A DNA stretch of 64,000 bases from Candidatus Cryptobacteroides intestinigallinarum (GCA_017694785.1 JADIMK010000008.1:1-64000); one strand, 5' to 3'; positions 9,349 to 19,654 are shown, numbered from the stretch's first letter. Numbers and translations: made by a program. Notes: generated from the sequence alone by a model not told the origin.

Positions 9349-10623
9349 ATGGACAACTCGACAATGGACAGGAAGATAGAACAGAAGAAAGGCTGGAGGG
9401 CAGCATTTACCCGCAAGGCACTGCCTTACTGGGGCGGAGCACTGCTGTTTGCATTCATCCTATGGCTGGTTTTCAGAGACAATTCATCAACCCTCAGGGT
9501 GGAGAAAGACACCATTACAACAGGAGAGGTCACCAAGGGTGAATTCAATGACTACATAAGGATAAGCGGACAGGTCCAGCCTATGACCACAATCCAGATC
9601 AGCCCGCTTGAAGGCGGAGTCGTGGAAAAGATCATCATCGAGGAAGGCAACAGCGTGAAGAAAGGTGACGAGATACTGAAGCTCAGCAACGAGAACCTCG
9701 ATCTCCAGATCCTCAACTCTGAAGCAGAACTTGCCGAGAAAGAGAACATCCTCCGCAACACCATGATATCCATGGAGCAGCAGAAACTCAGCGTAAAGCA
9801 GGAAAGGCTTCAGCTTGAGATGGAAGTAAGAAGATACCGCAGGGCATACGAACAGCAGAAGGCCCTCTACGAAGACAGGCTCATCGCCAAGGAGGACTGG
9901 CTGAAGGCGGAAGAAGACTACCGCCTCGCAGAAGACAAGCTCAATCTCGTCAAGGACAGGGAACTCCAGGACAGCCTGTACAGATCTGTCGAGATAGAGC
10001 AGATGGAAGAAAGCCTTGAGAACATGCGCCTCAACATGCAGATGATCCGCAAAAGGAAGGACAATCTTACCATAAAGGCCCCTATCGACGGAGAACTCGG
10101 ACTACTGGATGCGGTCCTCGGGCAGTCGATAGCTTCAGGAGCAAAGATCGGACAGATAAACGACCTTTCAAGCTACAAGATAGAAGCACAGATAGACGAG
10201 CACTACATAGACAGGGTGACTGCAGGGCTTGAAGCAGTATTCGAGAGACAGGACGAAACCTACCATGCCACAATCCGCAAGGTATATCCTGAAGTAAGGG
10301 AAGGAAAGTTCAAGGCAGACTTCAAGTTCTCAGGTCAGCAGCCGGACAACATAAGGACAGGCCAGACCTACTACATGAACCTTCAGCTCGGCCAGCCTGA
10401 AGAAGCAGTCCTGATACCGAGAGGCACCTTCTACCAGTACACGGGAGGAAAATGGATATATGTCCTTACTCCTGACGGGACAAAGGCCATGAAAAGGGAA
10501 ATACAGATCGGCCGCCAGAATCCTCAGTTCTATGAGGTTGAAGAAGGTCTCCAGCCAGGGGAGAAAGTGATAATCTCAGGCTATGACAGCTTCAGGGACA
10601 ATGACATACTGATACTCAAATAA
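9349..10623 (+). CDS. HlyD/MacA-type periplasmic adaptor of the efflux system
   Basis: Membrane-fusion protein linking inner-membrane permeases to the TolC-like channel. A single N-terminal transmembrane helix (about 27-45, GGALLFAFILWLVF) is followed by a biotinyl-lipoyl-like half (about 70-105, IRISGQVQP...VVEKIIIEEGNSVKKGDEI). Then comes a long Glu/Lys/Gln-rich coiled coil (about 120-235), the returning lipoyl half starting LTIKAPIDGELG, a beta-barrel, and a membrane-proximal domain ending IISGYDSF. 424 aa is normal for the family. ATG at 9349 follows AGGATAAGGAT. Confidence 0.92.
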   Translation: MDNSTMDRKIEQKKGWRAAFTRKALPYWGGALLFAFILWLVFRDNSSTLRVEKDTITTGEVTKGEFNDYIRISGQVQPMTTIQISPLEGGVVEKIIIEEGNSVKKGDEILKLSNENLDLQILNSEAELAEKENILRNTMISMEQQKLSVKQERLQLEMEVRRYRRAYEQQKALYEDRLIAKEDWLKAEEDYRLAEDKLNLVKDRELQDSLYRSVEIEQMEESLENMRLNMQMIRKRKDNLTIKAPIDGELGLLDAVLGQSIASGAKIGQINDLSSYKIEAQIDEHYIDRVTAGLEAVFERQDETYHATIRKVYPEVREGKFKADFKFSGQQPDNIRTGQTYYMNLQLGQPEEAVLIPRGTFYQYTGGKWIYVLTPDGTKAMKREIQIGRQNPQFYEVEEGLQPGEKVIISGYDSFRDNDILILK

Positions 10624-10659
10624 AAACGGAAACAGGTACTCCGATACAAAACGGAAACA
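10623..10659 (+). repeat. Direct repeat AAAACGGAAACA between adaptor and first permease
   Basis: The 12-mer lies at 10623-10634 and again at 10648-10659 (25-base period), filling most of the 45-base gap between the two genes. A small spacer repeat of unknown role. Confidence 0.6.
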
Positions 10660-10668
10660 AGGCAAGCC

Positions 10669-13008
10669 ATGAAGACTTTTTTCAGATTTCTCTGGCGCAA
10701 CAAGCTCTATACGGTGATTGAGGTCACCGGCATGGCGATAGCCATGGCATTCGTGATATTCATAGCTACATTCATCATAAATGAACTGTCATACGACAGA
10801 CAGCTGAAAGGCACTGAAGACATATATGTAGCACATTCTGAAAGACTCTTCATAGGAAGCGCCACGATAAAAGGTCAGGTCGAAGGGAAATTCCCTGAGA
10901 TACAGGACATCTGCCGGATGACAAGCACCGGCTTGTTCGGGGGTATATCCGCCTATGTGAAGATAAACGACCAGGAGTTCAGGCAGGATGCCATGATAGC
11001 CGATGAGAACTTCTTCATGATGTTCACCTTCCCGCTTGTTGAAGGAACTCCGGAAAGTGCTCTGCCGACTATGAATTCAGTAGCGGTATCGGAAAGCTTC
11101 GCAGAGCGCCATTTCAAGGACAAGAATCCTGTCGGACAGAGCTTTATCCTGGAACTCAACGGAGCCGAGGAAGGCGTGACAGTAAGCGCCGTCTACAAGG
11201 ACTTCCGCAATACGGTATTCCCTGCTCAGGACATAATCTACAGGTTCGACCTTTTCGGCAAAATGTATCCTTCGGGGGTGGGCAACGGCAACGGTGTCGC
11301 CGTCACTTTCTACAGGTTGATCCCGGGGACAGATGTCCAAGGCCTCAACACAAGGCTGGAAGAGACAGTCAAGGAGAATGATATGCTGTATATCTATGAT
11401 ATGTTCCATGAATACATCCTCTCCCCTTTCAAAGATATACATTTCGGTCTTATCCCGACTTCCGCTCCGTTTGAAGGCGTGGTACAGAAAGACTACATAC
11501 GTCTGTTCATAGCAGCCGGAATACTTCTGCTGGTGTTTGCACTCCTCAACTACATCTCCCTGACTGTGGCCCAGACCGGATTCAGGGCCAGGGAAATGGC
11601 AACAAGACGGCTGCTCGGCTCCCAGAAGAGCGGCATTTTCTGGAGATATCTTGCAGAAGCCTTCATGCTCACACTGGCAGCCTTCATCCTTTCCCTTGCA
11701 TTCACAGAGATATCCTCTGGAGTGATGAGCAAGCTGATCGGTAAAGATGTGCATCCTCTCTCAGACATAAGCTGGGCGGAAGCGGTATTCTTCATAGTCC
11801 TTGTTGTCCTCCTTACAGTATGCTCAGGAGCAGTACCTGCAGCTATAGTCTCACGGTACAAGCCTATAGCTGTAGTTAAGGGAGAATTTTCAAGGGCCAG
11901 CAGGATGACTCTGGGTAAGATATTCATAGTGGTTCAGAATGCCATTGCTGTCATAACCCTCGGTATTGCAGGTGCGATGTTTCTACAGATAAAGCACATG
12001 ACAAGCAAGCCGATGGGATATGACAGGGACGGGGTGATTGCCGTTGCAGGTGCAGGAAAGGCCTCCGACTACCATATCGATGAACTCAGACAGCTCCCGT
12101 GCGTTGAAAAAGCAGGATGGCTGCAGTTCGAACCGATGGGTGAATCACATGCGGGAATAGGTTTCAAAAGAAACGGCGAAGAGCTTCATTTCGACATGTT
12201 CTACGGTTCTCAGGAAGCATTCGAGGCCATAGGTCTCAAGGTCATAAGCCAGACTGCAGACCCTGTGAGTCCTGCCATGTGGATGACAGAAAGCGCAATG
12301 CGTTCACTCGGACTCGGCTACGACTGCACAATGCTTGAACTGGACAACGGAGCGATCCCTGTCTGCGGCATCATACAGGACTTCACCAAAGGTAAAGCAG
12401 ACAGTCCTTCCGGAGAATTCCTGCTCTGCTGCTGGATAACCGACATGAAGACAGACGAAGACTTCCGGATGCTCCGCCAGCTTGCTGTCAAGGTGAATGG
12501 AGACGAGAAAGATGCACTCAGGCAGATCAAGGACTTCTATGCATCCAAAGGCTTCTCTGAAGATGAGATATCAGTCCGGACATACAATGAGATAAACCGG
12601 GGACTATACTACACCGAAGACCAGGATCTGCAGCTGATAAGTGTATTCACAGGACTTATACTGCTGCTTTCGGTAATGGCTCTGATTGCAATGAGCACCT
12701 ACTATGCCCGCCAACACGCAAAGCAGACTGCTATACGCAAGGTCATGGGATGCAGCAGGGCGAGGGTGTTCACAGACACCGCCGCCAGCTTCATCAGGGC
12801 CATCTGCATAGCGCTCGTGATAGGGCTGCCGTGCAGTTACCTGATTGCCGGACGATGGCTTGAGGGTTATTCATACAGGATTGAGAATTCACCTCTTATA
12901 TACCTGTGCGCCGCAGCGATACTCCTCCTTGCTGCAGTAGCCTCTATAAGCTGGCAGGCTGCAAAACTCATGGACACCGATCCGGTGGATGCATTGAAAT
13001 CTGAATAG
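10669..13008 (+). CDS. FtsX/MacB-type ABC transporter permease 1
   Basis: 779-aa inner-membrane permease: first transmembrane helix at about 15-40, a large periplasmic MacB-PCD-like domain (about 40-270), a set of three helices (about 280-410), a second periplasmic domain, and three C-terminal helices (about 650-770) ending in DPVDALKSE. The NELSYDR motif after the first helix and the TRRLLGSQKSGIFWRYL and IRKVMGCSRARVF motifs after helices are typical of these double-length permeases. It is more diverged from the other two permeases in the operon than they are from each other. Substrate unknown. Confidence 0.9.
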   Translation: MKTFFRFLWRNKLYTVIEVTGMAIAMAFVIFIATFIINELSYDRQLKGTEDIYVAHSERLFIGSATIKGQVEGKFPEIQDICRMTSTGLFGGISAYVKINDQEFRQDAMIADENFFMMFTFPLVEGTPESALPTMNSVAVSESFAERHFKDKNPVGQSFILELNGAEEGVTVSAVYKDFRNTVFPAQDIIYRFDLFGKMYPSGVGNGNGVAVTFYRLIPGTDVQGLNTRLEETVKENDMLYIYDMFHEYILSPFKDIHFGLIPTSAPFEGVVQKDYIRLFIAAGILLLVFALLNYISLTVAQTGFRAREMATRRLLGSQKSGIFWRYLAEAFMLTLAAFILSLAFTEISSGVMSKLIGKDVHPLSDISWAEAVFFIVLVVLLTVCSGAVPAAIVSRYKPIAVVKGEFSRASRMTLGKIFIVVQNAIAVITLGIAGAMFLQIKHMTSKPMGYDRDGVIAVAGAGKASDYHIDELRQLPCVEKAGWLQFEPMGESHAGIGFKRNGEELHFDMFYGSQEAFEAIGLKVISQTADPVSPAMWMTESAMRSLGLGYDCTMLELDNGAIPVCGIIQDFTKGKADSPSGEFLLCCWITDMKTDEDFRMLRQLAVKVNGDEKDALRQIKDFYASKGFSEDEISVRTYNEINRGLYYTEDQDLQLISVFTGLILLLSVMALIAMSTYYARQHAKQTAIRKVMGCSRARVFTDTAASFIRAICIALVIGLPCSYLIAGRWLEGYSYRIENSPLIYLCAAAILLLAAVASISWQAAKLMDTDPVDALKSE

Positions 13009-13100
13009 GGCCTCTGACAGGAGGCTGTCCGGGAAAGGACATATGAAGGAAAGAAGACAAGAAGAAAAATAATGTTGAACCAAAATAAAACACACAAGCA

Positions 13101-13781
13101 ATGATCAAAGTTACAGACCTGTGCAAAGTATTCCGCACAGAAGAAATCGAGACTACTGCATTGAACAATGTATCATTTGAAATCAAGGACGGCGAATTCG
13201 TAGCCATAATGGGGCCTTCAGGATGCGGGAAATCTACCCTGCTGAACATCCTCGGGCTTCTTGACAACCCTACTTCCGGCAGCTACGAGCTCCTCGGACA
13301 TGAGGTCTCAGGACTGAAGGAAAAGGACAGGACAAAGTTCCGCAAAGGCAACATAGGCTTTGTGTTCCAGAGCTTCAACCTCATAGATGAACTCAATGTC
13401 TACGAGAACGTCGAGCTTCCGCTCCGATACCTGAATATCAGCGCATCCGAAAGGAAGCAGAAGGTGACCGAGATACTCAAGAGGATGAACATAAGCCACA
13501 GGGCGCAGCACTTCCCTCAGCAGCTCTCCGGAGGACAGCAGCAGAGGGTAGCCATAGCCAGGGCCGTCGTAGCAGGGCCTAAGCTTCTCCTAGCCGACGA
13601 GCCTACAGGAAACCTCGACTCAAAGAACGGCAAGGAAGTCATGGACCTGCTTTCAGAGCTCAACAAGGAAGGCACTACAATAGTAATGGTAACCCACTCC
13701 CAGAGAGATGCGTCGGTAGCCCAGAGGACAATCGACCTCTTCGACGGAAGGATTGTAAGCGATGTAGCAAACGAACTCTGA
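13101..13781 (+). CDS. ABC transporter ATP-binding protein (MacB/LolD type)
   Basis: 226-aa cytoplasmic ATPase. Walker A GPSGCGKST at 38-46, Q-loop in VFQSFNLID, signature LSGGQQQR at about 140-147, Walker B LLLADEPTGNLD, and H-loop VTHSQ. The closest architecture is the MacB/LolD/FtsE class that drives mechanotransmission permeases. It is the only ATPase in this operon of three permeases, so it presumably serves all of them. One base separates its stop from the next ATG (13783), suggesting translational coupling. Confidence 0.95.
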   Translation: MIKVTDLCKVFRTEEIETTALNNVSFEIKDGEFVAIMGPSGCGKSTLLNILGLLDNPTSGSYELLGHEVSGLKEKDRTKFRKGNIGFVFQSFNLIDELNVYENVELPLRYLNISASERKQKVTEILKRMNISHRAQHFPQQLSGGQQQRVAIARAVVAGPKLLLADEPTGNLDSKNGKEVMDLLSELNKEGTTIVMVTHSQRDASVAQRTIDLFDGRIVSDVANEL

Positions 13782-13782
13782 T

Positions 13783-16152
13783 ATGAAACATCTTCTGGAC
13801 AGGAAAAGATGGCTCGGCACGGTCCTGGATGTCATCGGACTTGCCGTAGCCTTTACAGCATTCATGGTCATAATGGTACAGGTACGCTATGACTGGACCT
13901 ACGACAGGAATTACCGCGACCATGAAAAGATATTCAGATTTGAATTTCCGAACGATCCGACAGATGCCGGGTCCTACAGTACGACTATATCCAGGCCTTT
14001 CATTGAATCCCTCAAAGGGACCATCCCTGAAGTTGAAGCCATCGGCGCGTGCCGATTATTCAGCCAGGGTACATCTGAATGGTACAAGGAGGGGAACCTG
14101 GAGCAGAAATACGATATCCACAACGGCTGGATGGACTCAGACATGCTCAAGGTTTTCCCGTTTGACATCCTTGAAGGGGATGCCGGTGATTTCTCAGAGC
14201 CGGAAAGCGCCCTCATATCAAAATCTACTGCTGAACTGATGTTCCCGGGAGAAAGCCCGGTAGGCAAATATATCGCAAGCTCGGACTACGGCAATCCGAG
14301 ACAGATAGTCGCTGCCTACAGGGATTTCCCTGAGAACAGCACACCTGCTTCAGGAATCATCCTCCAGTTGGGACAGGAAAGTCTGGACAACTGGAGCGAA
14401 TGGTCATACCAATGCTTCATGAAGCTCAATGACCCTGAGCAGAAAGACAAGGTAACCAGAGAACTGACACTGAAGATGCTTGATGCTTTAGATGCAAGTC
14501 CAGACTCGGACAGGGGAAAAGTCATTGATCAGGGATTGAGGATAACCAATCCGCATGACGCATATTTCTCCCACGATATCAGCGGCGATCCCATGGCCAA
14601 AGGGAACAAGGCTACCACAAATACCCTGTTCCTCATAGGTATTGTTATCATTCTGATTGCAATAATAAACTTCATCAACTTTGCCACAGCCTCAGTTCCA
14701 CTGATAATCAAGAATATAAATACCCGCAAAGTTCTCGGGTCAAGCAGAGCGGCTCTCGTGGCGAAGCAGCTCTCTGAAGCACTTGCACTTGCAGCAGCAG
14801 CATTCGCTATCGCAGTACTGGCCATACATCTCTTATCCACGACTTCTTTCACCTACTATATTTCAGGCTCACTGAAGATAGCCGACAACATCAGAATCCT
14901 TCTCATAGGTACAGGAACAGCAGTCTTCACAGCGCTTGTTGCGGGGCTTTTCCCAGCATTGTACAGCACTTCCTTCCAGCCTGCGATGGTACTCAAAGGC
15001 TCATTCTCCCTTACTCCTAAAGGAAGGATGATCAGGAGCACAATGGTAGGCTTCCAGTTCCTCGCTTCGTTCATATTGATTGCCGTAGCCGCATTCATTC
15101 AGATACAGACATCATATATGAAACATATGGACATGGGCTTCAGGCATGATCTGGTCGTAGAGTTCGTCTGCGGCTCTGAAGTGGGACGCAAGGCCGACCT
15201 GTTTGACCAGAAGCTCCGGGAGAATCCGCATATAAAGGATGTCACTTTCGCGGGCAACAACCTCGTATCATTGTCAAAGATGGGATGGGGCCGCGAAATG
15301 GAGGGACAGTATATACAGATTGATGTACTCCCTGTATCATCTGACTTCCTGGATTTCTTCGGGCTTCAGATAAAGGAAGGCAGGGGATTCACCAGAACCG
15401 ACGATCTTAACCCGGACGGGACAGTCATAATGAACGAACAGGCAATGCTGAGATTTCCTTTCCTGAGAATCGGAGGTAAATTCCCTGGACATGCGGAAAA
15501 TCCAGCTGAAATCATAGGAGTCGTCAAAGACTTCAATTTCATGCCTATGCAATACAACATCAACCCGTTTGCCTTGTATGACTTCGGGTCGAGGCCGTGG
15601 TGGCCGCTCTGGATGGCCTATGCCAAGATAGACGGAGCTGACATACCGTCTACATTCAGCTACATACGTGAAACACTCCATGAATTCTATCCTGGAATAG
15701 ACGCTGACGACTTGGATGTACACTTCCTTGATGACACCATAGGCAAGCTCTACCAGAAAGAAGAGAAGCTCACAAGCCTGATTGCGATAACAGCAATCCT
15801 TTCCCTGATCATCTCCCTCACCGGGATCCTGGGGATCGTAAGCTTCGAGACACAGTTCCGCCGCAAGGAAATTGCCATCCGCAAGGTACATGGAGCGACT
15901 GTCGGAGAAATACTGAAGATGATGAACAGGCACTACATTATAATGACTCTCATATGCTTTGTAATATCTGTGCCTATATCTGTATTCATCATGAAAACAT
16001 GGGTACGCAGCTTTGCATACCAGTCTCCTGTTCCTGTATGGATATTCATAGCCGACCTTGTTGCGGTGATGGCCGTGACAGTACTGACAGTGACACTGAT
16101 GTCAAGGAGCGCAGCAATGCAGAATCCTGCGGAAAACCTCAGGAACGAATAA
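13783..16152 (+). CDS. FtsX/MacB-type ABC transporter permease 2
   Basis: 789 aa with the layout of permease 1: first helix at about 13-33, YDRNYRDHEKIFRFEF after it, a large periplasmic domain, a central three-helix group (about 280-410), a second periplasmic domain, and C-terminal helices after EIAIRKVHGATVGEILKMM. It ends in NPAENLRNE. Similar in sequence to permease 3 (both have YDR-Y...IFR near the N-terminus and FAPAMVLKG/FQPAMVLKG after the middle helices). It follows the ATPase by one base. Confidence 0.9.
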   Translation: MKHLLDRKRWLGTVLDVIGLAVAFTAFMVIMVQVRYDWTYDRNYRDHEKIFRFEFPNDPTDAGSYSTTISRPFIESLKGTIPEVEAIGACRLFSQGTSEWYKEGNLEQKYDIHNGWMDSDMLKVFPFDILEGDAGDFSEPESALISKSTAELMFPGESPVGKYIASSDYGNPRQIVAAYRDFPENSTPASGIILQLGQESLDNWSEWSYQCFMKLNDPEQKDKVTRELTLKMLDALDASPDSDRGKVIDQGLRITNPHDAYFSHDISGDPMAKGNKATTNTLFLIGIVIILIAIINFINFATASVPLIIKNINTRKVLGSSRAALVAKQLSEALALAAAAFAIAVLAIHLLSTTSFTYYISGSLKIADNIRILLIGTGTAVFTALVAGLFPALYSTSFQPAMVLKGSFSLTPKGRMIRSTMVGFQFLASFILIAVAAFIQIQTSYMKHMDMGFRHDLVVEFVCGSEVGRKADLFDQKLRENPHIKDVTFAGNNLVSLSKMGWGREMEGQYIQIDVLPVSSDFLDFFGLQIKEGRGFTRTDDLNPDGTVIMNEQAMLRFPFLRIGGKFPGHAENPAEIIGVVKDFNFMPMQYNINPFALYDFGSRPWWPLWMAYAKIDGADIPSTFSYIRETLHEFYPGIDADDLDVHFLDDTIGKLYQKEEKLTSLIAITAILSLIISLTGILGIVSFETQFRRKEIAIRKVHGATVGEILKMMNRHYIIMTLICFVISVPISVFIMKTWVRSFAYQSPVPVWIFIADLVAVMAVTVLTVTLMSRSAAMQNPAENLRNE

Positions 16153-16164
16153 AGGGAATAGATA

Positions 16165-18498
16165 ATGTTCAGATTGACTTTAAGGAACCTGGCCCACACA
16201 TTCAGAAGATATCCTCTTCCGACAATAATAAATCTGGCCGGATTCACGGCAGCACTTGTCGCCTTCATAACGATATCTTCACACATAGCGTTCGAACTCG
16301 GATACGACCGCTCCTATCCTACGGCAGGAAGAATATTCCGGGTCGACTGCCCTGACAATGAAGCAACCTTCCGGAGCATACTCCCCAATGCCTTCGGAAG
16401 GGATATCATAGCCTCATCAGCGCATATAGAAGCCGGGACATTGCTCATGCCTTACATGGGAGAGATGACCTTCTATGCCGACGATGAGTCCGGACAGACC
16501 CATGGATATGAACTCCAGTGTGACCTTGTGCAGCCGGGCTTCCTGAAAGTCTTCGGAGTCGAGATAACCGCAGGCAGCGATGAAGTCCTTGACACCCCGG
16601 GCTCAGTCATGATACCTGAAAGCATGGCAAGGAGGATTTTCTCCAGTGACCCGATAGGCAAGACCCTCCATGTTGAGAAAAGCTGGTTCTTCCCTGACGG
16701 ACAGGTAACCGTCGGTGCCGTCTACAAGGATTTCCCGGAAAACAGCAATCTCCGGAACAGCATCTATCTGGCCATAGACGAGAGGACGATGCCATATACC
16801 TATGGAGCAGCCAACTTCATCTGCTATCTTCTTCTTGACAGTCCTGACTCAGCTGCTGAGGTTGAAGACACATTCAATTCCAGCTTCGACTTCTCGCTCA
16901 GCTGGATGTCCCCTATCAAGCTGGTCCCTATGGAAGACATATACTTCCTCGGACAGGGCGGAGACGGGCGTGTATTCAGAAGCGGCAACAGACACACTTC
17001 GATGCTCCTCGCAGCAATAGGCCTGCTTGTACTGCTTTCAGGAGCGATCAACTTCGCCAACTTCTTCACTTCTCTCGCACCTGTCCGCATCAGGAGCATA
17101 AATATCCAGAAGATCTCAGGGGCATCTGATGCCGGTCTGAGATTCATGCTGACGATGGAGACCGTACTCATCTCCATATTCTGCCTGCTGGTGGCACTGC
17201 TCCTGTCCGGCTGGATATCGAGGGCAATGGAGGCGGCGAATATGCTTGACGGTGAGTTTTCCATCAGCAATGCAAAGGTCACTCTTACAGCGGCAGCGGT
17301 CACACTCGTTACAGGAATCCTTGCAGGACTCTACCCCGCACACTATGCGACATCATTTGCTCCTGCGATGGTACTCAAGGGAGATTTCGGGCTCTCGGGA
17401 GGAGGACGCATGTTCAGGAAGGCAATGAGCGGAATCCAGTATACAGTAGCATTCGTCACACTGATATTCTCAATGTTCATTGTCCTTCAGAATGCGCATG
17501 TCAGGAAAAGTGAACTCGGATTTGACAAAGACCGCCTGGCTGTAGCTGAGATACCTGTTTCCGTGGAGAAAAAAATCGATATGCTCAGGTCAAAGGCCGG
17601 AAGCTGCCCGTCAATCGAAGGCATGGCTCTTTCGAGCGAAAAGGTCGGGGCACAGGATACCTACAGCACTTCCGGGATAGAGATGGACGGGAACGAAATA
17701 TCTACATTCATCATAGGCATTGATCCTGAGTTCCTGGATGTGATGGGCATCAGGATGGTTGAAGGCAGAGGATTCAACATATATGATTCGACCGGTACAG
17801 CTGTGATAGCCAGCAGATACTTTCTTGACCACTACGGGATAAAGGAAGGAGACAACATTCCATGGAGAGGCAAGGTCATAGGCATCTGCGATGACGTGAG
17901 GTTCAACTCGCTGCGAAATGACAGCAAGCCTGTACTGTTCATACCCGCATCGACCTATGCCAGCAACGGGAACCTCTGGTTCAGGCTCAAGGACGGATGC
18001 GACCGGAAAGAGGCTGAAGCTGAGATCCGCTCCCTTATACTTGAAGCCGACCCATACTGGCCTGGACAGATAGAATTCTTCAATGATCTGCAGGAAAAGC
18101 TCTACAGTTCTGAACTCAGGACTTCGAGGCTCGTCTCAGTCTTCAGCGCAATCGCTGCTTTCCTGGCATTGTGCGGTGTCGCAGGCATGGTCATCTTCGA
18201 CTCCGAATACAGGAGGAAGGAAACTGCCGTCAGGAAAATATGCGGAGCCACTACATTCTCCATATTGCGCGGAGCCAACCTCAGCTATGGAATCATGACC
18301 TCAGTGTGCTTCGTCATAGCATGTCCTGCCTCCATATTCGTCACATCATCATATATGGAGAATTTCGCTGACAAGATCCCGCTCTTCTTCTGGGTATTTC
18401 CTGCTGCCTTTGCAGCAGTACTTGTCCTGACAGCAGCAGTCGTCACTGCCATATTCTGGAGGAGAGCCTCGGCCAACCCATGTGAAGGGCTGAAATAA
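16165..18498 (+). CDS. FtsX/MacB-type ABC transporter permease 3
   Basis: 777 aa, last gene of the export operon, 12 bases after permease 2. Helix 1 at about 20-40, then YDRSYPTAGRIFRVD, a periplasmic domain with a PENSNLRNSI motif, a middle helix group, FAPAMVLKGDFGLSGGG, a second periplasmic domain, and C-terminal helices after ETAVRKICGATTFSILRG. A probable product of duplication with permease 2. A hairpin at 18532-18582 closes the operon. Confidence 0.9.
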   Translation: MFRLTLRNLAHTFRRYPLPTIINLAGFTAALVAFITISSHIAFELGYDRSYPTAGRIFRVDCPDNEATFRSILPNAFGRDIIASSAHIEAGTLLMPYMGEMTFYADDESGQTHGYELQCDLVQPGFLKVFGVEITAGSDEVLDTPGSVMIPESMARRIFSSDPIGKTLHVEKSWFFPDGQVTVGAVYKDFPENSNLRNSIYLAIDERTMPYTYGAANFICYLLLDSPDSAAEVEDTFNSSFDFSLSWMSPIKLVPMEDIYFLGQGGDGRVFRSGNRHTSMLLAAIGLLVLLSGAINFANFFTSLAPVRIRSINIQKISGASDAGLRFMLTMETVLISIFCLLVALLLSGWISRAMEAANMLDGEFSISNAKVTLTAAAVTLVTGILAGLYPAHYATSFAPAMVLKGDFGLSGGGRMFRKAMSGIQYTVAFVTLIFSMFIVLQNAHVRKSELGFDKDRLAVAEIPVSVEKKIDMLRSKAGSCPSIEGMALSSEKVGAQDTYSTSGIEMDGNEISTFIIGIDPEFLDVMGIRMVEGRGFNIYDSTGTAVIASRYFLDHYGIKEGDNIPWRGKVIGICDDVRFNSLRNDSKPVLFIPASTYASNGNLWFRLKDGCDRKEAEAEIRSLILEADPYWPGQIEFFNDLQEKLYSSELRTSRLVSVFSAIAAFLALCGVAGMVIFDSEYRRKETAVRKICGATTFSILRGANLSYGIMTSVCFVIACPASIFVTSSYMENFADKIPLFFWVFPAAFAAVLVLTAAVVTAIFWRRASANPCEGLK

Positions 18499-18531
18499 TG
18501 CCTGTAGATGCTGTGGAAGTCATTACGTTGA

Positions 18532-18582
18532 AAGAGGCTGCAATGTTCCGGCCATGCCTTTCCGGATCCATTGCAGCCTCTT
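18532..18582. terminator. Bidirectional hairpin between convergent genes
   Basis: 14-bp perfect stem AAGAGGCTGCAATG (18532-18545) with 18569-18582, and an inner CCGG/CCGG pairing. It sits between the export operon (+) and the lipoprotein gene (-). There is no long T-run, so strength is uncertain. Confidence 0.5.
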
Positions 18583-18607
18583 CAGCAACTGAAGATATTA
18601 CTATGGT

Positions 18608-19654
18608 CTAGAAGTATGTGACAGAAGCTGAATAGACTGATGTCCCTGCGGCTTCCTTTTTGATCTGTTCGGCATCTGTAACCTTGACAGTCGCGTAATA
18701 ATATTTCACACCGCCTTCCTCTTTATCAAAACGGCTAGCTTCAAGCGTTCCAGTACATCTGAAAGTCAATGTATATTGCGGAACAGATGCTGTGATGCTG
18801 CGCAATGTTCCGTTTTCATTCAACGAGACATCGCATCTGAAATTCTCATCGTCATATTCAAGGACTGTAGTACTGTATTCTACTTCGACCGTTTTTCCTA
18901 GACGGGCCTCAGGCACATAGGTGTCCTCCACAGCAGGAGATACCGTCGCCGGCACCGGATTGTATCTGAAGCCCGGGGCAGCAAAGTTCCTATCCCTGCT
19001 GCCTGTCAGACCGATTACACCGAACCATGGCAAGCCGCTCTCAAGGTCCTGGAATATACCTCTTTCAAAAGTGAGAAGCCAGTTCATGTCAATATTCAGG
19101 TTATTTGCATAACCGGAATAATAGAAATCCACATAATCATCTGCCTCAGACTCCTTGATATCTATCCTTGAAAGATTGTCATCTGAATATTTGAAGCCGA
19201 GACTGTATTCTTTCCCGTTCCAGCTCTCCGAAACTTTGATTTCGTCCATATATCCTTTGTCGTCATAGGAAACATCCATTTTCCTGCCGTACTCGCTCTC
19301 AGACAGGACCGATACCCTGCCCTGGGCGTCAAGATCTACATCGTACTTATACTGGAGCTGGTCAGATACTCTCTCCGTTATGGAAACTTTCCCATTCAGA
19401 TAACTGATTTCTACCGGTAAGACAATATCTTCTGTCCCGGGGATAGTCCAGTCGATACGAGATACCCGGGATTCTCCGTCATAGGTAAATCCGAAGACAT
19501 ACATCGGCTCACCGCCGCTGGTCACCTCAATTGATTTTACAAGAGCCGAAACCGGTACATTGTCATTCTGGCCCGGAGCATCCGTTCCGTTCTGAGGCTT
19601 GCGGCATCCGGCCAGCACAGCCACTATAAGAAGAGAAAAAAGAACTCGTTTCAT
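18608..19654 (-). CDS. DUF4595-like lipoprotein
   Basis: 348-aa predicted lipoprotein. The signal MKRVLFSLLIVAVLAGC ends in a lipobox cysteine (C17), followed by a Gly/Asn/Pro-rich linker. The rest is a run of beta-strand repeats with YD-type turns (FTYDGESRVSRIDW, VDLDAQGRVSVL, VSYDDKGYMDEIKV, FKYSDDNLSRIDI), the pattern of DUF4595 lipoproteins in Bacteroidota. Role unknown. ATG 19654 is preferred because an A-rich site sits eight bases before it; ATG 19660 is two codons upstream. A TATATTTG promoter element lies at 19696-19703. Confidence 0.75.
   Translation of the reverse strand: MKRVLFSLLIVAVLAGCRKPQNGTDAPGQNDNVPVSALVKSIEVTSGGEPMYVFGFTYDGESRVSRIDWTIPGTEDIVLPVEISYLNGKVSITERVSDQLQYKYDVDLDAQGRVSVLSESEYGRKMDVSYDDKGYMDEIKVSESWNGKEYSLGFKYSDDNLSRIDIKESEADDYVDFYYSGYANNLNIDMNWLLTFERGIFQDLESGLPWFGVIGLTGSRDRNFAAPGFRYNPVPATVSPAVEDTYVPEARLGKTVEVEYSTTVLEYDDENFRCDVSLNENGTLRSITASVPQYTLTFRCTGTLEASRFDKEEGGVKYYYATVKVTDAEQIKKEAAGTSVYSASVTYF

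Noticed and set aside
15337..15933. 198-codon minus-strand frame inside permease 2
   Set aside because: Reverse image of a clear permease coding region; no motif and no promoter.
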